A stretch of DNA of 64,000 bases, from positions 7,068,001 to 7,132,000 of the forward strand of contig OW051472.1 of the NCBI GenBank assembly GCA_932521025.1. Reading direction: 5' to 3'. The notes beneath the pieces are model-generated. The model searched no databases and had not been told where the DNA came from. It was given only the letters and a program-made list of their open reading frames with translations. How positions within the stretch are numbered: the stretch's first letter is position 1; the number at the start of each line of letters is the position of its first letter. This DNA comes from Oscheius onirici (Eukaryota > Nematoda > Chromadorea > Rhabditida > Rhabditidae). Position numbers and translations under genes: made by a program. Shown piece after piece: positions 60,662 through 64,000 of this stretch.

Positions 60662-61427
60662 TTACAAATTATTGCACAAAATTATTTGACCATAACCTTC
60701 AAACACGGTTTTAAATGCCTCTATATTGAGAGCAGTATCAGGGTCATGCTGATACAAGGAATAGTCCAATGGAATCAGTACCTGCAGGTAGATGAAGTCG
60801 ATTAGGTCCAATAAGGAACGAATATTCGTCACAAAAGTAGCCACACGATGAAACGATACAACAAGATAAATGTTGTCCGGATTGGGCACAAAGAATAGCT
60901 GTATTTTCTTTGAGCCGAATTTTTGCACGACGCTTGTGCATCCTCTTACGCCGTCTTTGAGTGCGGCGTTGTTCCTTTTAATGTTGAATTTGAAGAAGCA
61001 TGCCTTGAAATTCCAAGTTCCATTTTCCACTGCTGAAACGTTTTTTGTCTCTCTTTGTCTTTCTGTCTCACCTGTATAATCTCACTAATATCGTCATCTG
61101 TCGCTTCCAAACTACTGAATGAAGATAATTTACGTTTTTCATCCAAGACTTTTGATCTCCATTTTCTCTGAGATCGTCATTCAATCTCAGGTCCATTTTT
61201 ATGAAAGGACGCTTCATGGATTCAAGGATATCCAACTTCCAGTCACCGTGGTTCATCTTCAGTAGGGGAAATGTGAAGGGGAGAATGGTAAAAGTATTTG
61301 GAATAGGTTTTGTAATTTCTTCCTTTAACTCAAACGGCTTTCTACAGGACGAACTACGAAATCCAACTTGATTCTGGAAAATTCTCATATGATCAAAGAA
61401 CACCTTACATTTTGAGACTTGCTGCAT
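60662..61427 (-). pseudogene. Unrecognised gene fragment
   Basis: Three protein-like blocks lie on the minus strand: FTILPFTFPLLKMNHGDWKL with its surroundings (61427 to about 61160), KRKLSSFSSLEATDDDISE ending at a strong donor (CAG|GTGAGA, about 61074), and, after an acceptor near 61035, VENGTWNFKACFFKFNIKR to NIYLVVSFHRVATFVTNIRS and an end at 60662. The intron phases between blocks do not agree in any simple combination, so the gene is either broken or wrongly pieced together. No domain is recognised. It sits between a dead retrotransposon and a MITE. Confidence 0.35.
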
Positions 61428-62014
61428 ATATCCTTATTCCTTATCCAAATGGTGAATTTCGCAAAGTTTTTGCTAATGTAGAAATATATGGCCTTGCAGG
61501 TCCGTAGAGTGCGTACAAATGTGAACGGATGCATCTGATTTGATTACTTGCGTCTTAATCTTTACGCTCCGGATAAAGTCAAGCCTAGGGGTGGCTCCGA
61601 GTCTTCTGTCGAAGTTTAGTTTTCACAATGGCCAGAGCGTTTTTTTGTGATGTTTTTTTTTGCAAAATTGTAGAGCGGATCAAATTCTACCACTTTATGG
61701 GACATGAATATCATCGATCACTATGAAAATTGTGACAATCCCCTAGACTTAAGTTTAGCCAGACAGCGTAAAGACACATGCACGTGGTCTCACGTTGACA
61801 CTAAAAATCCACAAACGTTTGTGAATACTGATAGCAGCTCTCTAGGAGAAAGCTTTGACAAAGACACTGGCTCTGGTAGTACGAGAGAACAATCATCTCT
61901 TTTCTTGTAGCTCTCGGGTCCACAATCTCTTGAGTCCTTCATAATCGGTCCAATGAAGAATGTCCTTTATAGAATTCGCCAAACCTTCTCGTGTCCGATT
62001 GTACCCGGCATCAC
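61428..62014. other. Intergenic, no gene seen
   Basis: Short spacer before MITE copy 2. The open frame at 61704-61910 (+) has no support. Confidence 0.4.
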
Positions 62015-62367
62015 TTAAAGGAAGCCTTCGGCTATGCCAAAAAAAATGACATTGGTTCCGTCACGATCTTGCATATTCATCAAAATTGCTGTGCTTAGCA
62101 AAGAACAAAATAGGAAAGAACAGAAACGCTGTTTTCGCTTTTTCATTACAGTTTTATTAGATTGTTGCTTTCGGAATATACTTATCTGATGTAAAATTTG
62201 ATGCCGAATCGATTAAACATGGTTTGGAAACGAAAAAATGAGTGTAAACGTCGAAAACGCGAAAATAAAATTTTTGTGATGAGATCGTGGTGGGACCCGC
62301 TATAATCGTGACGGAACCCGTGCAATTGGTCTCGCAGCGATTTTTCGAAGCCGGACACACGCTTTAA
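62015..62367 (-). mobile_element. TTAA-flanked MITE, copy 2
   Basis: This 353-bp unit is an inverted, shorter copy of the element at 4173-4604. It begins TTAAAGGAAGCCTTCGGCTA and ends ACACGCTTTAA, with TTAA at both termini. Long blocks match copy 1, such as the stretch with ACATCAGATAAGTATATTCC read on the minus strand. It lacks part of the internal inverted segment present in copy 1. Confidence 0.75.
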
Positions 62368-62704
62368 CTAAAGCTAAGTTCTGACTGTACAAAGCAAACT
62401 TAGCTTGGAGATATGCCAGTCCGAGTCTGTGTAGAATTGTTCAGGAATCAGCTGGGTCATCGTATAAACGTACAAAAAGTGTAGTGTAGACAAAGGGGAT
62501 GGAGTCTAAAGATAAAATCGATATGGAACTCACAGTTATCAATTTCATTCTGCGGTTTTTTTCCGAGTTGTCATTTCAGTGATTCGAAAATATTTCAGAT
62601 CCCAAAGCTAGATCCTTTTTTAGTGCTGTTTTTTCTACCTTGTAGATTAAACAACTTATACGAGTGGAATTCTCGTGTTAGGAGACCAACAGTACGCGTG
62701 CCGG
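62368..62704. other. Intergenic, no gene seen
   Basis: Spacer between MITE copy 2 and the astacin stop codon. It holds the 3' untranslated region of the astacin gene and nothing else that I recognise. Confidence 0.4.
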
Positions 62705-64000
62705 TCAATGGAGCACTAAATGTGGATTTAGAGTGGCTGGGTACAAAGTTCTACGAACTTCATTGTCTGACATATCTTGTCGAAACGGCGTAGGACTGTT
62801 TCCCCTTTCGATTGAACAGAACGACGGAAAGTGCGTGCCGTTGAAGATTTTTGGAGCGTGGACGTTTGAGCAAAACCTAAGAACGAAGGATTGTCTAGAA
62901 CAAAGCTCCAATACACTGGACCACTCGTCCTCGGGTCATCTCCAATCTTCAGCTCGATCCCATTGATTGAACAAGATCCCGATTCATCGACGGTCGAAAA
63001 CCATCCTCTGATTCTCTCGAGTCTGATTTCAATTCTGGTTCCGATCGGAGCCTCGAGTTTGGATATTTTCTAACCAAACTTTGACTCACTTTGTAATGGT
63101 AACTACATTCGCTGTACGTCCAGTTTGTATCCAAGTTACTCGCGTTTCCAAGTTGCAAGTCAATGGATTTCCACGTCTCGAAAACTATTATCATTGCTCC
63201 ACAGCGGTTTGAAAGCTTCTAAAAGAAAAAAGATGGTCTTGAAGATCCAAAATCAGTTCTTACCCTATAACCGCACCCGACTCCACCATATCCAGCCGGG
63301 CAAATACATTCAGAGCAATTATTTGGATCTTGTACTCCACCATTCTGACATTGAGTGGGGGTTGAAGAAACTTCTAGAAGAAAAAAAAGTTGTTTCTCTT
63401 GCACTCTTATCAGAAACGTAGTCCGTCTGTGACCCATCTTTTTCGTTTTGTCAGGCCACAAAATATTTTCTTCCAAATGCTTACCATAACATTCCTAGTG
63501 CAGGTTAATCATGTCCCAGTCCAGAAAAGAAATTCTTCTCGAGCCAATAGTAAACTGATAATTCGGATCTTTTGTCGAAATCTCATCGACAGTTTTGTTT
63601 ATAGGACGCGTTCTAGAAAAGCTTTATGTTACTTTTTTATAAAAGACTACCTGGGTTCGTAATATAAAAAACTCCCAAAGTCGTACTTGTTGTAAGCGAT
63701 TGAACCGTTCACAATCTTCTCATAGTTGTTCCTGTACCAGTCGGGCTCAATGTTTTCGTGATTTACAGTGATAAATTCGTCGCGATCGGCTCTCATGTGG
63801 TAGTGGAGAAATCCGAGCACATGCGCTAGCTCGTGTGCTATTCTCCCAATCTAGACTTTTTACAATTATCTTTTTTTTCGTTCAAAAAGGTGAAAAAAAA
63901 AGTGTATAACTTACGGAATCGAAGCAAGCCGCTGTCAAATTCACGTTATAAAATTCCTTTTTTTGGCAGGCCGTATTCAGAGCTTCGACAGTCCAAATCG
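62705..64000 (-). CDS. Astacin metalloprotease with EGF and CUB domains (5' partial)
   Basis: Astacins are secreted zinc proteases; nematode NAS proteins act in moulting, hatching and cuticle formation. The gene runs off the right edge, so the signal peptide and propeptide are outside. Visible: AALNT-type segment WTVEALNTACQKKEFYNVNL, the zinc site HELAHVLGFLH followed by MRADRDEF, then YDFGSFLYYEPR in place of the usual SIMHYG Met-turn, then IGSRRISFLDWDMINLH. An in-frame TAG (63495-63497) stands where a Tyr is expected before the last Cys (ECYE). Downstream exons stay in phase: an EGF domain (CQNGGVQDPNNCSECICPAG) and a CUB domain (NRCGAMIIVFETWKSIDLQL, APIGTRIEIRLERIRGWF, SGPVFCSNVHAPKIF joined across a 42-nt intron). 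TGA at 62705-62707. The stop may be a recent lesion or sequence error. Confidence 0.85.

Noticed and set aside
1-64000. CRISPR arrays, bacterial operons, prophage
   Set aside because: The DNA is eukaryotic with spliced genes; no regularly spaced repeat array was seen.

Overview
The window looks like nuclear DNA from a rhabditid-type nematode. The evidence is many GT-AG introns of only about 38-50 nt, TTTTCAG-like acceptors, AATAAA signals just after stops, tight gene spacing with one likely operon, and gene families typical of nematodes: receptor L-domain membrane proteins, divergent PP1-like phosphatases, astacins with EGF and CUB domains, calponin-like-repeat proteins and nematode ionotropic receptors. 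The species cannot be named from the sequence alone.

Layout. 0.2-5.3 kb (-): a SUN-domain protein of the SUCO/osteopotentia type, with a MITE in its first intron. 6.4-7.5 kb (-): proteasome subunit beta type-1 (PBS-6), divergent from 8.2-10.0 kb (+), the RNA helicase DDX47/Rrp3, which is followed after 162 nt by an SPT3-like histone-fold protein (10.1-11.3 kb, +). 12.3-15.8 kb (+): a receptor L-domain gene and a PP1-like phosphatase gene, both carrying lesions. 15.8-22.2 kb: long gene-poor stretch. 22.2-24.3 kb (+): ionotropic receptor. 24.4-29.9 kb (-): insulin receptor substrate homologue (PH + PTB + three YXXM motifs). 29.9-37.8 kb: gene-poor, with a decayed pogo-type transposon. 37.8-38.4 kb (-): a small secreted protein that matches the plant self-incompatibility S1/SPH fold family, the most unexpected gene here. 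38.5 kb: a tRNA-like sequence; 39.3-39.9 kb (-): a small membrane protein; 41.8 kb: tRNA-Lys(CUU). 42.1-45.5 kb (+): Golgi-type sugar transferase. 45.5-47.7 kb: unresolved coding remnants. 47.7-50.2 kb (+): calponin-like-repeat protein, whose last intron contains the ISCA1 gene on the other strand. 50.9-54.0 kb (-): Staufen. 54.7-59.1 kb (-): a kinesin with a long coiled-coil tail. 60.2-62.4 kb: non-LTR retrotransposon end, an unrecognised gene fragment and a second MITE copy. 62.7 kb to the right edge (-): an astacin-EGF-CUB protease, 5' end outside the window.

Most genes are ordinary housekeeping or signalling genes on alternating strands without a shared pathway. Long multi-exon genes such as SUCO, IRS, Staufen and DDX47 read through with consistent intron phases, which suggests that the broken genes at 12-16 kb and 46 kb and the single stop in the astacin are mostly real decay rather than poor sequence, though single-base errors cannot be excluded. 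Exon joins were worked out by eye from splice-site phase; no database search was run.
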